Positions 20,674-32,906 of a stretch of 64,000 nucleotides of DNA are shown here, in pieces. Below the pieces are notes generated by a model, which worked only from the letters and a program-made list of their open reading frames with translations, was not told the origin of the DNA and searched no databases. The position numbers and the translations under genes were made by a program. Source of the DNA: Brachypodium distachyon (taxonomy: Eukaryota > Streptophyta > Magnoliopsida > Poales > Poaceae); NCBI RefSeq assembly GCF_000005505.3, contig NC_016135.3:27056758-27120757 (forward strand), in the 5' to 3' direction. The first letter of the stretch is position 1, and every line of letters begins with the position of its first letter.

Positions 20674-23600
20674 TCTATATATATATCCACAGATGGAGCT
20701 AGCCCGGTCAACCGTCAGCGGCGACGACGCTGGTTGGTTGTGCATGCGACTTTTTGGAAGACCAGTCCCCGGAAGGAACTGATTAATCGTGGGGCGGTTC
20801 TTGCATTATTTTGGAAGACCAGTCAACGGGGGGAACAGGTTAAGGGGTCAGGGGACCCGGGATGTACTGTAAGTAATTAAGGGCGATTTGCATGCATGTT
20901 GGGCTGGATTGATGCATGGTTAACTGTGAGTAAGGTAGCTTAGCTTTAGAATTTTCTCTTCTTCTTTTCTTCTTCTTATTGGGGTCCGTGTGTCGCCCTG
21001 TTGTGTTGGCACTCCTAGCTCCATGATGGATCCAGCTGTAGCTGCTGCTTCCTGGCTGGCTTAGCTGTTTCTCGGGTTCTGGGTTTGTCGTGGCCGTTGA
21101 TGATTATATATTGTGGCATGAACATGAACGACGTAGCTCTACGTGTACGTGCTACTCTCCTCTCTCTCTCTGGACCGAAGTACTCCACGGCCTTTATGAT
21201 CGTGTCATGCATGTCACGTATATATGCCGGTGGGGATCTTGCATGCAAGCATGATTGTGGACCGAGTGTACTCGATGCAGTCACACCTGCCTATAGCACT
21301 AACAGCTCGGATGGAATGGCTAGCTAGGTCGACTTGACTGTTGACTCGGTCGTGCTCCGTATATCTTAACTTGCGATGTATACTTTTTCGCACCGTTCGT
21401 ACCGTACGTGGGTACGTATGTTGGCCACGCACCCTGCTTGTCTGAGGATCGCCTATTTATTTACCAGGCAGTACGAGTACGTTCATTCCCGGCTGGATTG
21501 TTCTTTCATACGATCTCTTCCTTTTGGCATGCACCGTACCGTACTGCTAATACGAGATCGACATGTCTTAATTAAGCGCGTGCATGCATGCGATGCAGGC
21601 AGGTCGTTTGGCTTGCCTACACTCCTAGCCCTGCCGAGATTTAGGACAAAAGGTCCCGAGGCACAGTACGAACAAAGCAGCACGTTTAATGATGCACTAA
21701 CTAACTAACCAATGATTCTGCGGATGTGTACAGAGAAGAATCAGAGATGTGTGGTACTACGTACGTCCAGAGGGAACAGTACCGCGAAAGCTATGACGAG
21801 CTAGCAGTAGGTAAGCAGGAGTAGCTGTTTAACATTGTAACGATATCACACGAAAGACGAGAAAGTGAAAATGAGCCAATCCAACGGCTCTCTGATACGA
21901 CTGAGAAATAAAATAGTTACACTCTTATTTCATACGTACACGACCTGGCCGCAGTCAAAAGCCAGCAATCGACGAGACGCGGTACGTACGTACGTACGGG
22001 GCGGCCACAGGGCGAGCGATCGATCAATCGACATGATATGCGTGACACCGTACGTGCAAACGACTTGGTCGCTCGCGGCCTTGACGATAATGCCCTCGCG
22101 AATGGGCGGAATTACTCGCGATCTGTACATCACGTCTCTGCCTCCATGTAGGGCCGTCGATCTTCTGGTGTACGTATCCTGCAAGTAGTACAAGTAGGAG
22201 TATTATATATGCATGAATGCAAGTGACGGACTGACGACGGGCCGGTCTGGTGAATGGCTTGGTTGGTTGGCGGACCGCTCCATTGTCGGTTTCCGCCAGC
22301 CCGTCGCCTCGGCCGAATATCACACGCGACAACAGGCAGTGGCACGAGCGGGGGGCAGTTTGGTCATCTTAAGCTCTTCTACAGCATCCTGAAATTAACT
22401 AGAACCGTTCATTTATTTTGATCAAGGGCACAGATACTTTAATTTGGACGTGCGGGGTAACCGTGCATGTTCGCATGCTGGATATGGAAAATGCATGCTA
22501 AACTTGCCCGCGAAAAATTGCAGATCACTGCTAGGACTCTACTATGTAGTTACTACTGGTAGCAGTGTAGGTTTAATATGCATGATTAGCAAAGCAACAT
22601 TCGGTCGGTCGTGTGGTCGACTGTTCTCGAATGAACGGGAGATGGATGGATCAATCCGTAAGGACTAATAAGGAAGGAGAACTGATGGCCCAATTGACAG
22701 TAATCTTGGATTGGATTCCTCACGGTCGAGGACAAAAGGGCATGCATGGCCGGGCCACACCAATTACACACACATGCAAGTTCGTTAAGATCAAAGTGTG
22801 CTACATGCGGGACTGTTGTGGAAGAAGCACGCATGATTAGCTTGGCAGATTCGATCAGCACAGCACAGCAAAACCGCCGATATCAATCATTGCCACTGTC
22901 GACCGATCGATGCTTTACTAGCTCCTCCTCCAGGAACATCGTCAGTACGTCCCAAATCAATGCTGCTCGAGCTAATAATCTTGGCAGTAATCTCAAAGAG
23001 AACAGCAAACAGCAGCAGTGTCAACAGTAGTACGATCGATCTTGGGGGGAGGTTGGACGGACGCTGGGTTGCAGTAGCTGTGAGTGAGTGAGGGAGGGAG
23101 GGCATGGGCTCCGGCCTCCTTTACGTGTCAGAAGAAAAGGCGGGCCCCTGAGAGTCACACAGGCAGGCAGCTGTCACGGCAGCAGCAGCAGCCGTTCAGG
23201 GCCGTATAGTCAAAGCCCCTTGACTGGCCTGGGAGCCATGGCCAGAGATGCCATCCATCAGGACAAGAGATTTGATTCCCCTTCCTCCTCCCCGAAATGC
23301 CCCTAGCTCGATTTCCTCCGTTCCATCTCCAACTCTCTTGTTAACTCTCACTCGAGTGATCTCTCTCACGCCAGCTCTCACACTCCAATCCCAAGAAGAT
23401 GGAGTGAGCTCGATCGCCACTGACTGTGTGTTGATGAGGATGTTGGTTAGTACAAGAACACGTAGTACATCTGTACTTGTGCAGTTTGGTAACCACGGAT
23501 TCTACGTTTTGGTAACCGAACGACCCACCGCTAGCTAGCCGTGCATGGACGATGTCCACGGGTTGTTTCTACACCGTACTACGTCTATCTGGTGCTAGAG

Positions 23601-23920
23601 CTAGTCTGGCCAGCCAGCCAGCTAGAGGCTAGATATATGTAGGACCTACACGTGCGTGCTAGCTTTTGCTGCTGGTGAACACAGTCAGCATCGGATGCTA
23701 GCTGAGCTCCACTCCAGCGGCTCTCTCTGTCTACGGAGGAAAAAGGCATGCAGTGGATCCCGGCCGGCGCATGCAAGGCGGGATCGGAAAGGCGCACGAT
23801 TCTCCACGCACCGCCACCATCCTGCAGTCACGTTGCAGGTAGCCGTTCCGTTCCCTTGGACGCATGGGAAGCCAGAAGGTACTCCGATCTGATTATACAC
23901 ATCGTGCTACCGAATTCTTA

Positions 23921-24171
23921 GGTCTTGTTTGACATTAGCGTATTTTTTTAGTTATTAGTGTTTTGGTTTTTTAGGTCTGGATGTTCACGCAAATTTCTCA
24001 AAAACCCCAGAGCCCTAGTGTTTTTTAACAGTGTTTTAATTTCGTTAAAATATTCATAGTCCCCTCTCAACACTACCTACCAAAACAACCATTCAGGGTG
24101 TTTGATGTTTTTAAATCTAGAGTGGATGATACCCTACAAATCAAAAAAAAACTATAGTACCAAACAAGTCC
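23921..24171. mobile_element. MITE with GGTCTTGTTTG ends
   Basis: The left end GGTCTTGTTTGACA and the right end, which read in reverse is GGACTTGTTTGGTA, form a terminal inverted repeat around 250 bp of AT-rich sequence. It is flanked by TTA on the left and TAA on the right, suggestive of but not proving a Tourist/PIF-type insertion. Confidence 0.65.
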
Positions 24172-24904
24172 TAAATGTATTTCCTCTGGCACAATAAATT
24201 GTACTAAAATCAGCTACACTTATTATGGATCGGAGTAAGCTTGTCATGAGAAGCTCACCAAGTATCTTTCGTACATGCCCTAAGACAGTGCTAATGATGT
24301 GTTAGTAATATCTATTCCGGGGAAATCAGGCAGCGCCGCGTAGAGGGTAGAGCTGCGTCGGTCGTAGATCGGCTCCCCGTTTCTATGAGTACAAATAAAT
24401 GCGCCCGGCCCGGCCCAAACTCAAAACACAGAGAGAGGGAGAACGGAGTGAAGCACTCGCTCAAGCCATGGCCGCAATAATGCGCGGCCAGTTGCCGTGG
24501 CAGAGAGAGATGCAAGTGAGTGACAGGGTGACACCGGCCAATGCAACAGGAGGCGCGCAGAGCAGCAGGCAAATCATAAGCCCCCCAGACCCTACATATA
24601 TGCATGCATTGCATTGCACTCTCCCACCACGCTGGCACTCTACCAGTCAAAGCGTGGCCGGTCAAAACTCCACCGTACCGTTCCCCATGTGATCATCCAT
24701 CCGGATCTCATTTTTTGCACGCACGAGCTCTCTGCTTATCTGCTGCTCTAGCACACGAGCTCAACTCCCTATGAAATTGATGGATTTAGTTTGGGGAAAC
24801 AAAATTGTGGATGTGGCCAGCGGAGGGATGGCATGGATGGTTGTGCTCACGGCTACGTACTAATCAATGAGATAATATCTATGTCACTGATTATATTTGT
24901 ATAT

Positions 24905-25021
24905 TTCATACTTATCATATTAAGTGATTCAAATTTATCCAAATATGAACATATTTATATACTAAAATACGTTGACATACATGTAATATTTCAGCACTTA
25001 ATATGTGACGTTGGGAGTATT
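24905..25021. repeat. Stowaway MITE remnant
   Basis: It shares AAATTTATCCAAATATGAA and CATGTAATATTTC with the intact element at 35723-35838, and ends GACGTTGGGAG before TA. The left terminus is eroded. Confidence 0.6.
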
Positions 25022-25454
25022 AGTCTTGTTTACTTTATAGGATGTTGCCAATTACTGCTATTTTGGTTCCTGCATTCCAAATGATTTTTCTATTCCAATC
25101 CTATGTTTGCAATTCCCGTAGGATTTCAGATGCATGTCATGACAAATCCTGTGTTTTTCCTGTCATGCGTTCCTTTGGACCTTGGCATTAAGGAAACGTG
25201 GTGAGATAATTGCCGGAGAAGTCAGCGACCATGTCTGCCAATCTCATCAGACAAAATTGATGCTCACCCAGGTGGTGAAATACTGAAATTGCAATGGAAA
25301 CATGCAGGGCTTCGTCTTCGTCCGTGGTTCTGACTTGGCTTATGAAACGAAATTTTGGAGGAGATCCCCACCCGGTTGGTGACAAACGCACCGGGATACT
25401 ATCAGAAGATACTCTCTTCGTTCCATAATTCTTGCACCTGGATACTATTAGATA

Positions 25455-25564
25455 CTCCCTTCGTTCCATAATTCTTATTGAAATATTACATGTACTTAGG
25501 CACGTTTTAAGAATAGATACATCCATTTTTAAGCAAATTTGAGACAAGAATTATGGAAGAGCAG
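25455..25564. mobile_element. Stowaway MITE, 110 bp
   Basis: CTCCCTTCGTTCCATAATTC at the left pairs with ACAAGAATTATGGAAGAG at the right. TA flanks both sides (25453-25454 and 25565-25566). The left terminal sequence is also present once just upstream at about 25410, a partial tandem duplication of the end. Confidence 0.8.
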
Positions 25565-25994
25565 TATGTTACGGAGATGAGCACATGGGGTGAAGTACTT
25601 GAAGTTTGTGTCAAACCCTCCGTTTAAGCATCTTGACAAGACGAAAAGGAAAGCACCAAGATGAATCAGTATCACTAGCATTCCTTACAACCAGCACCGG
25701 TACAGGACTATGACAATATGTGCATTAAATAAGACTGCGTCCTACTAACATGGGGGGAAGGAATAAACAAACAAAGCAGGGACCGACATGTGCGATAGAG
25801 CATTTTCCACGCTTAAGCTCGGGGGGCATAGATAGATCTGTCCTTGCCGGGATCAGACCACCGGGGGAGCAAAACAAGGGTCATAAAATTAATCCTTAGG
25901 GAAAACGAACTAAAACCATCTTGACGGCCATAAAGGAATAGATAGGATAGGATGACACTACTTGCAAGCATAGGATGGCATAATATGGGCTCAG

Positions 25995-28900
25995 TCAGTC
26001 CCACAAAAGGTTGATCATCGAGTTGGCCAGCCCGGCCTCTTTGAAAGTTTGGTCGCTTTCGTACCCCAGGTTATTGGACGCTCCGGGAATGGGCTTTACA
26101 AAGTGGAAAGCCCTCTTATCACCGTCCTCCAGTTGAGGAGAGCAGAATGACCACAGGAGCTGCAGGCAGAAAAAGCATTAGGTTGACAGGTATGTGAAAA
26201 AGAAAAGGAAAATGAGATTAAAAGGTAAGGAAACTGATTTCAGTGATATGACCTTAATAGGATCTGTGTGCAGAAAATTCCTCTGGATCCTCCGACCGTC
26301 AGGTAATCGAATTGCAACCCTGCAGAGAAGATCCCTACTAACTTTGGGTTCTTCAGGGAGAGGAGGATACTCGAGCTTAACACTCAAGCTTGGTTCGTTC
26401 TCTTCCTCAGGATTAGTCTTGTCATTAGTAGCATCTGATTGCTCGAATCCTTTATTCTCCTCCAAGGAAGCTGCCACTGCCCGTGCTAATTCTTCATCTT
26501 CATCCTCTACAGTTGTTCTACCTGCCAAGAGAAACGTCGCAAACATAAAACATCCAACTCAAAATGACTACCAATGATTTGTTTGCTGTAATAGTAGTAT
26601 CTCCATTGCTGACCAGAAAGTCAAATTTGATATAGCCCTAACTGCGGTCACAAACAAAATACATCCTACCTGTAATATAGTAGCAATGACACAGGAAACT
26701 CAACTTTGACCTCCAAATAGTTATTTCTTAGGCAACCCGGAAATTACTATTTCTAAGTCGATGCTAACAACCATCTCATCCAATCACTGAGATTCATGCA
26801 AGTACAAAGGTTGCGAGGATCGCTACGATTGTCTACCGAGAAATAAATATTTTGAAGTCGACTGAGAAATAGGCACTCCCTTATTTCCAACTGTCTATCT
26901 GCAGTCTCAACTGTGACCAAAAGACAAGACATACCTCTTTACTTTGAACTGTCTATCTGCACCAACATATTAATCCTTCTTGACTACTAAAAAATCTTCT
27001 CTTACAATATTAGGTGAGAATCCAAGACTCGGTAATGTACTAATGCACCATCAAACTACTAATGGTTTTCAATTTAGAAACTTGTGTTGGTTTATATTAT
27101 GCTTTACCTTTCGTCAAGAGTTTTGTTGGAAAATAGAAATCAACACAGTTTCATTTCCCCCTCTGAGAAAGGGCCATGCAAGGTATTACCAAAAACGGAC
27201 ATAACAAAAATCTAACAGCACCCTATGGGAGGCAGGATGACACAAAGGCAAGGAATACACTATCGCTAGATGAAGCATCAAATGATTACAAAAACACAGA
27301 AGTGCACCTTGAGTCCCTATGGGCCCCACCTTCTCTGCTAGTTTTTAAAGAACTAGGCATCTATCCAAAGGATTTTAATTTATAATTGTTTGAAAGCCAA
27401 GAATCAACCACATATTTTGCTTTCACTTTTACAGAAAATTGACAAAAGGAAGTTATAAGATGGACCCAGAAATGTACCAGGAGATCACAATGGAAGCTGG
27501 CAGCATCAAGAATTTGATTATTTATTCATCACATTGCTCAGCAGAAACGTCGTTCTAGTTTATATGTTTTAAACAAGAGAACTCAGCAATTCTGGCATCG
27601 ATCTGATTAAATGAACAAAAATAATACCTTGTCTGCCCATAGAAGTTTCCTGATCAATTTTTCTTGGCCGTTTTTGAGGTTGAGCAGCATGATGCTCCTT
27701 TGGACCTTTATCCAGGTAAGGCATCAAATCCTGCATACAGTACACATGCAGAAAACAGCAAGGAACATCTATGTCATACCACAGCTAGAATTTGAGCATT
27801 CATATTGCCCTTTGAGGCTACCACTGTGGAGATATGTGAGATGTAAGAAAGGGTTACAAAGGTACCTCCAGCAAACGGTCCGGGTAAACCATTCCAGTCC
27901 AAGCACACATTTTTTGTCCAGTGATAGGGTCAATTAGGAGAATAGCAGGAACAGACACCAAATTGTAGTAGGTGCATACCTTTCTCCCCTCACTGGTATC
28001 TTGATAAACCTATATTTAATACAATTAAACATATCAACAGAAAACAGAGAAAGTGCAGACACGGTTCCATCAGGGAGAAAAGTGAACCGAACAACTAAAT
28101 AATTGTTCTCAATCATTTCACTCCATTCATAAGCAAATGCCACTTTGGGATGTAACAGTCGAAGTTCTAATATTTTGCCCAGTAACACACAAAAAAACTA
28201 TGCTCGACCCCTTCAACAAGAGTTGCACAAATCTAAAGCCCTTAAGGGGTAAGTTAGTGGACTACTGGACCCCACCAATGGCTTGTGCTTAAATATTTGT
28301 GCAATCCCTAGTGGATGGAGTGTTGAAGCACCTATCAACACTTCATATTTGGATTTTTCACATGGGAATGATATTGGATTCATCATCAAAGCACTCCCAC
28401 AACATTATATTTTAATAAATATTCTACCATATAATTAAAAGAAACAACAGACAAAGGTTTGTATTGGATAGTATGATGTCCAAAATGATATTTATTTAGG
28501 GAAGGCGGAAGTTTAATTCTAACACATGTTAGATGAAATCTAAATTTAGAGGTTCCAATCCACAGCGCGGAAATGGAAGAGTGTAAGGAGGACCAACCTG
28601 CCAGAAAATAAAGTTTGACCGAATTGTCTGAGCCACAGCTTCATTTGCCCAAGTGTCTCGATTAAGCTTCAACAGAAACTCAAGAGTCAAAAAATGGCCA
28701 GGTATAAAATGAAGGGCCAAAATAAGGCTGCATGGATGTTTACAAATAAGACAGCCCTACCATGTGAGAGCTGAACTCCTCTGTTGACTGCAAATTGATC
28801 AATAGCCACTTGTCCAGAAGAGAAGCCTCCAGCTTTGCCTACATTGATGGGATTCATTCAGTGTGATAAATAAATGTGTGATAGCTAACTTTAAAGGATT

Positions 28901-31641
28901 AGCAGCTGACCTTGTCAAATGGTCCATTGAACATCAAATCAAAAGGTGGGCGATATAAAGAAGCCAGATTATCACGAGAACTAGATGTTGCATTCTGCTC
29001 AGAATCCCAAACAGCAGACTGTCTTGCCTCCTCTTCAAAGTTACGAAACGCAACTGTCGAATTAGGCCGAGCGCTGAAAAGAAGTGACAAAACATTATAA
29101 AATAATCATAGGAAAGCAGCAGTTCTGACATCAGAGGTCCAAACACCAAAGAACCTACAATCTCGCAAGAGTCTGGAAACAGCAACTTATATTTGATAGT
29201 TAAACCAACAGATAATTACTTCAACATCTTAATCCAAAACAGAAGTATGATAGAACTTGCATCCTAGCATGACACACCTACAAGTGGCAATTCATTGCAG
29301 CATTATAGCTAACAAGAGCAGAATAATAAATGCAGTACCAATACTCTCAGGGGCAGGGTAACAGTCATCGTCGCAGCTACAACATAAATGACTAAATTGA
29401 CATTACTAAAAGTACCAACATTTAAAATAAATACTTGTCACAAAGCTTCAAGAATCTTTGTATGTATCTCTATTTAATTTGTACTGGCATACAAACTAGG
29501 GGGACTTGATCAGTCTCTGAGATGTGTTGGTATAATGGAGAATGTGGGTGCAAGCCTATCAGATGTTGTAGTCTTGAAGGCTTGTAGCCCGTTGGAAAAG
29601 TTCCACTGGATGCAACTACTGTTGTCTCCAAGAGTATGACAGCACTCAAATGCAGAAAAAATAACAAGGTGGCAAATGAACAGTTCCAAATGTTAGATTT
29701 AAGTTATTTAACCCGGATTTAATAATGATGCCCGTTCGCTGAGCAACTACAGAAGGATGGGTAGTGGGAGCAACCCCAAACACATCCATAAGAATTTCCA
29801 GTATATCAGCACATAGATTTATACGGAGGGACCTGAGTTTCATCTTATTAACCTAAAAATGAATTGTCATTACAATAATAGGATACTTAAATTCAATCCT
29901 GTTTCGCAGCCGACAAAATTGGTAGGTGTTTGTAATCAATAGGTTTTACTCCATGAGAGCCTGGCCCCATGGTTGTCGTTCCAAAATATCAAGTTAAATA
30001 ACCATAACTGTGTCCTGTTTCCCGGGCGTTCTCTTCTGTGCTTATCTCTCTTATCCTCTTGCATCCTATCGTTCAAATCCACTGTATGAAGGGAGCACAC
30101 GGCAGGATCAAAATCACCTCCCATGGATAAAATCAGTTCTCAGCAAGGCAGTAGGGCGAGCAGTTTTCAATAAGGCAGTAGGTCAAGCCCCAGTTCATTT
30201 CAGCCATGGACGGCGGCTTGATTTGGTGGTCAGCGGCTCGAATTGGTGACATGAACTGATCTCAGCAACCATCCGGACACCGCTGCTGGCACATTATCGC
30301 CAATGTTTTCCACTCGTCAAGTGGTTTCCATTTTCGTGCTTCATTTAATACCCTCCACAACCTCCCGCGTCAAAGATCCCCTAAAGCTTTGTTTCTATGT
30401 TTGTGCATCGACTGTTTTCTCGTTCGCTCACAGGAAAATTTCCATCAGGTGGCGGTAGATGTCTGGTTTCCTGCAAAAATCCTCTAAAAGCACAGGGTGT
30501 GAACAATATTCCAAGCGGCATGAAAATGTGTATTCCTGTGCAACACTGTTTCCTATGATTTTCCTTTGAAAATCCCGTGAACCAAACAGGGTCCTAAAAG
30601 GCATGTCTTCCCTTAGGGAGAGACAGAAAATGGTCATCGACTACGCATAGTAAATTTTAGTGTGTGAAAAACAACTTCTTTGGGGGGAAAAGACGGATTA
30701 ATTTAGAGCCACTAGAAATTCAAGCTCCCCTAAATGGAAAAAGAAGGGGTTTCAAATCAACACGGACGCATATAAAAAATGGCCTATTTGATCTAAGCAA
30801 TTTATCTTGTACTCTACCATCAACTTCTAGATGTGATAACGCTCCATTGTGTGGCGTTGAAGTCAAATTTGTGCCATGAATACACTCCATTTTCATGGAG
30901 CAATACAGCATGTAGAGCATGACATAGCAAATGTATTTCATTGCAAACTTCACTTGGCCGACAAATTAACTCAAGTATACCCCATGCTAGCATTCATAAG
31001 TTTCCATCTAGGGAAGCACCATTACTTACACGACCATCGGGACATCACCGTAGAGAGTTTCCCGCCTCACGGGCAAAGGCGCGCGGACCTCCTCATCGTC
31101 CCCCTGTCTCTGCAGCATCCCATCTTCCAGCGCGGCCGCGGGAGGCGGAGCCAATCTAGGCATCACAGCACATGATAAGTATCCAGACACCACGTACAAT
31201 GATGCAGCCACGACCAGACCCAAACCCTAGAAATGTCGCTCCGGCGGACCTACCTGTACCCCTCCTCGGCCTCGGCCGCCGCGAGAGCCGCCGCCTCCAA
31301 GGCCGCGGCGGAGGAAGCCGGGGCGGCCGCCGAGTGCGCTGCCAGCGCGGCCTCCCCGTCGATGTAGAACAGCTGCACCGCCTCCTCCAGATGCCAGCTC
31401 GTCATCTGCAGGGGGAAAGGGAAAGGGAAACGGGGAACCACCCGTCGCGTCACGCCGGTTCGGTTGAACCCTAGAGGTGGATCCGATCGGAAGCCAGGGG
31501 CGGGAGTAAGAGAGGAGGAGGGAGGAGAGGAAGGACCTGGAGAAACTGGGTGGCGGTGTGCGGCGTCTGGCCGGCGGCGATCTCGAGGAAGGAGGAGACG
31601 AGGGCGTCCTTCTCCGCGGCCGTCGGGGCAGCGCCGGCCAT
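25995..31641 (-). CDS. Plant UBX domain protein, PUX7/UBXN7 type
   Basis: Adaptor that links ubiquitinated clients to the CDC48/p97 ATPase. Ten exons from 5': 31537-31641, 31254-31405, 31030-31155, 28911-29073, 28761-28838, 28598-28666, 27866-28009, 27628-27730, 26253-26521, 25995-26159. All phases close to 457 residues. Exons 1-2 are a UBA-like domain (EKDALVSSFLEIAAGQ, SWHLEEAVQLFYIDGEAAL). Exon 3 has PLPVRRETLYGD. Exons 5-8 are the UAS thioredoxin-like domain (KWLLINLQSTEEFSSHMLN, CTYYNLVSVPAILLIDP). Exon 9 has a ubiquitin-interacting-type helix (DEELARAVAASLEE) and starts the UBX domain (CRVAIRLPDGRRIQRNFL), which ends in exon 10 (FHFVKPIPGA). The start at 31641 is preferred over an in-frame ATG 78 bp upstream because UBA homology begins right after it. 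Intron 3 is 1.84 kb and holds unidentified repeat scraps. Confidence 0.93.
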
Positions 31642-31995
31642 GGCGGAGTCTTCGCGGCGGGGCACGGGCCCGTGCTGCTGCTGTCGGCGCGTGGTTGGGG
31701 GTCGGTAGGGTTTGGTGAGACGGCGAGGCAAGGGAGGAGAGGAGGAGTGGGATCGAAGGGAAGTGGGAACGTGCGGGCTGATGAGGAAGAGGAGGAGGAA
31801 GACGAGTGGAGTGAGCTGGAACCCCCAGGTGGATGGGCCTTGGGCGTGGGCCTTGGAGAGGGGGCAAAAAGCCCATGAGAACAGTGATCAGGGCCCATCA
31901 CTCGGATGTTCTAAAAAAAAGGACGTCCTCGCTCAAAAGAATAAAAAATGAACCATTTGCGATCCTGTTTTTCGTTGTTAGAAAAAGAGGAAAAA

Positions 31996-32068
31996 TGGAG
32001 GTGCGGGGAATCGAACCCCGTGCCTCTCGCATGCGAAGCGAGCGCTCTACCATATGAGCTACACCCCC
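31996..32068 (-). tRNA. tRNA-Ala, anticodon CGC
   Basis: A 73-nt cloverleaf on the minus strand. The acceptor stem GGGGGUG pairs with CACCUCC and includes the G3:U70 wobble that defines alanine tRNAs. The D-arm contains AGCTCATATGGTAGAGC, the anticodon loop is TTCGCAT (anticodon CGC), and the T-arm has GGGTTCGATTCCCC. The discriminator base is A. There is no intron, and CCA is not genome-coded beyond the discriminator. Position 3' to the UBX gene promoter appears incidental. Confidence 0.97.
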
Positions 32069-32906
32069 GGGGCGATTAGCTGTCCGACTTTATCTTTAAT
32101 CACTCTTTATGAGCTTCTAACCTGGGTTGTTTTCCTGTATTGGCATTCGGCATGTTTTATAAAAAAAATTACATCTAGCGTTGGTGAGTACTATTTCTTC
32201 GAAATATCATATGCGATTGAATGTACTCGGCAAGATGTAATTACTGGCTAAATAAATTAGATCGAGAAACCAATATCACATACTAGTGGATTTTATACTG
32301 GTGCGGAGAGTATGTTAGTGACGTGACATTTGCTAGTAAATTTATCGCTGACATCGGTATTCCCATCGTAGTCTATTGCAAACGCCTTTTTTTTTAGAAA
32401 CTATTGCAAACGCCTTTTAATAATCGAAGGGGATGATGAGTTTTCTTTTCTGCGATGGAAGGTGATAGACTACACCCAACGCTTCGTCATTTCGTGTACA
32501 GGGTACACATTCGTGTCGGGGAGAACTCAAGTGACAAAACCTCAGCAAGTACATAAACATTCTCAACCTCAGCCATACGCAAGAATCAGTTGCTTACATA
32601 GCATAGTGATTGATTTAATAAGAATGCTTGCTGCGTTCTCTCGAGAAGCTTATCTGCAGACTACAAAAGTATGTCTCCAAAATGTCAGATTATTTATCAC
32701 CTTCCTCAAAACATATAAGAGGCTATACAATCAAGACTACAACCAGCACGGCCCTCGAACTCTTATGATGAATGACCGATCAATCAACTATACAATTGAG
32801 TTCCAGATCAAATAAATCGAGACCCTGAATGAACTACTTTCTATCGATTAACTACATACAGCTCACAGGCTACAAATGTATGACAGGAGTTTGTAACGCA
32901 AAAAAA
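32069..32906. other. Intergenic between tRNA and adenylate kinase
   Basis: AT-rich. No gene is recognised; the frame at 32462-32815 shows no domain. Adenylate kinase 3' UTR is expected in the last few hundred bases. Confidence 0.5.

Larger units (their letters stand above)
20674..25994. other. Long gene-free stretch with MITEs
   Basis: No coding region is supported over 5.3 kb. Frequent CATGCATG and GTACGTAC runs (for example near 21575 and 21985) are seen. Three MITE-like inserts at 23921, about 24905 and 25455 are listed separately. Another probable MITE scrap lies at 25059-25190. All open frames are short, overlapping and without domains. Confidence 0.6.

Noticed and set aside
31642..31719. 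Upstream in-frame ATG extension of the UBX protein
   Set aside because: The extension is Arg/Pro/Gln-rich and does not resemble the family; UBA homology starts just after the ATG at 31641.
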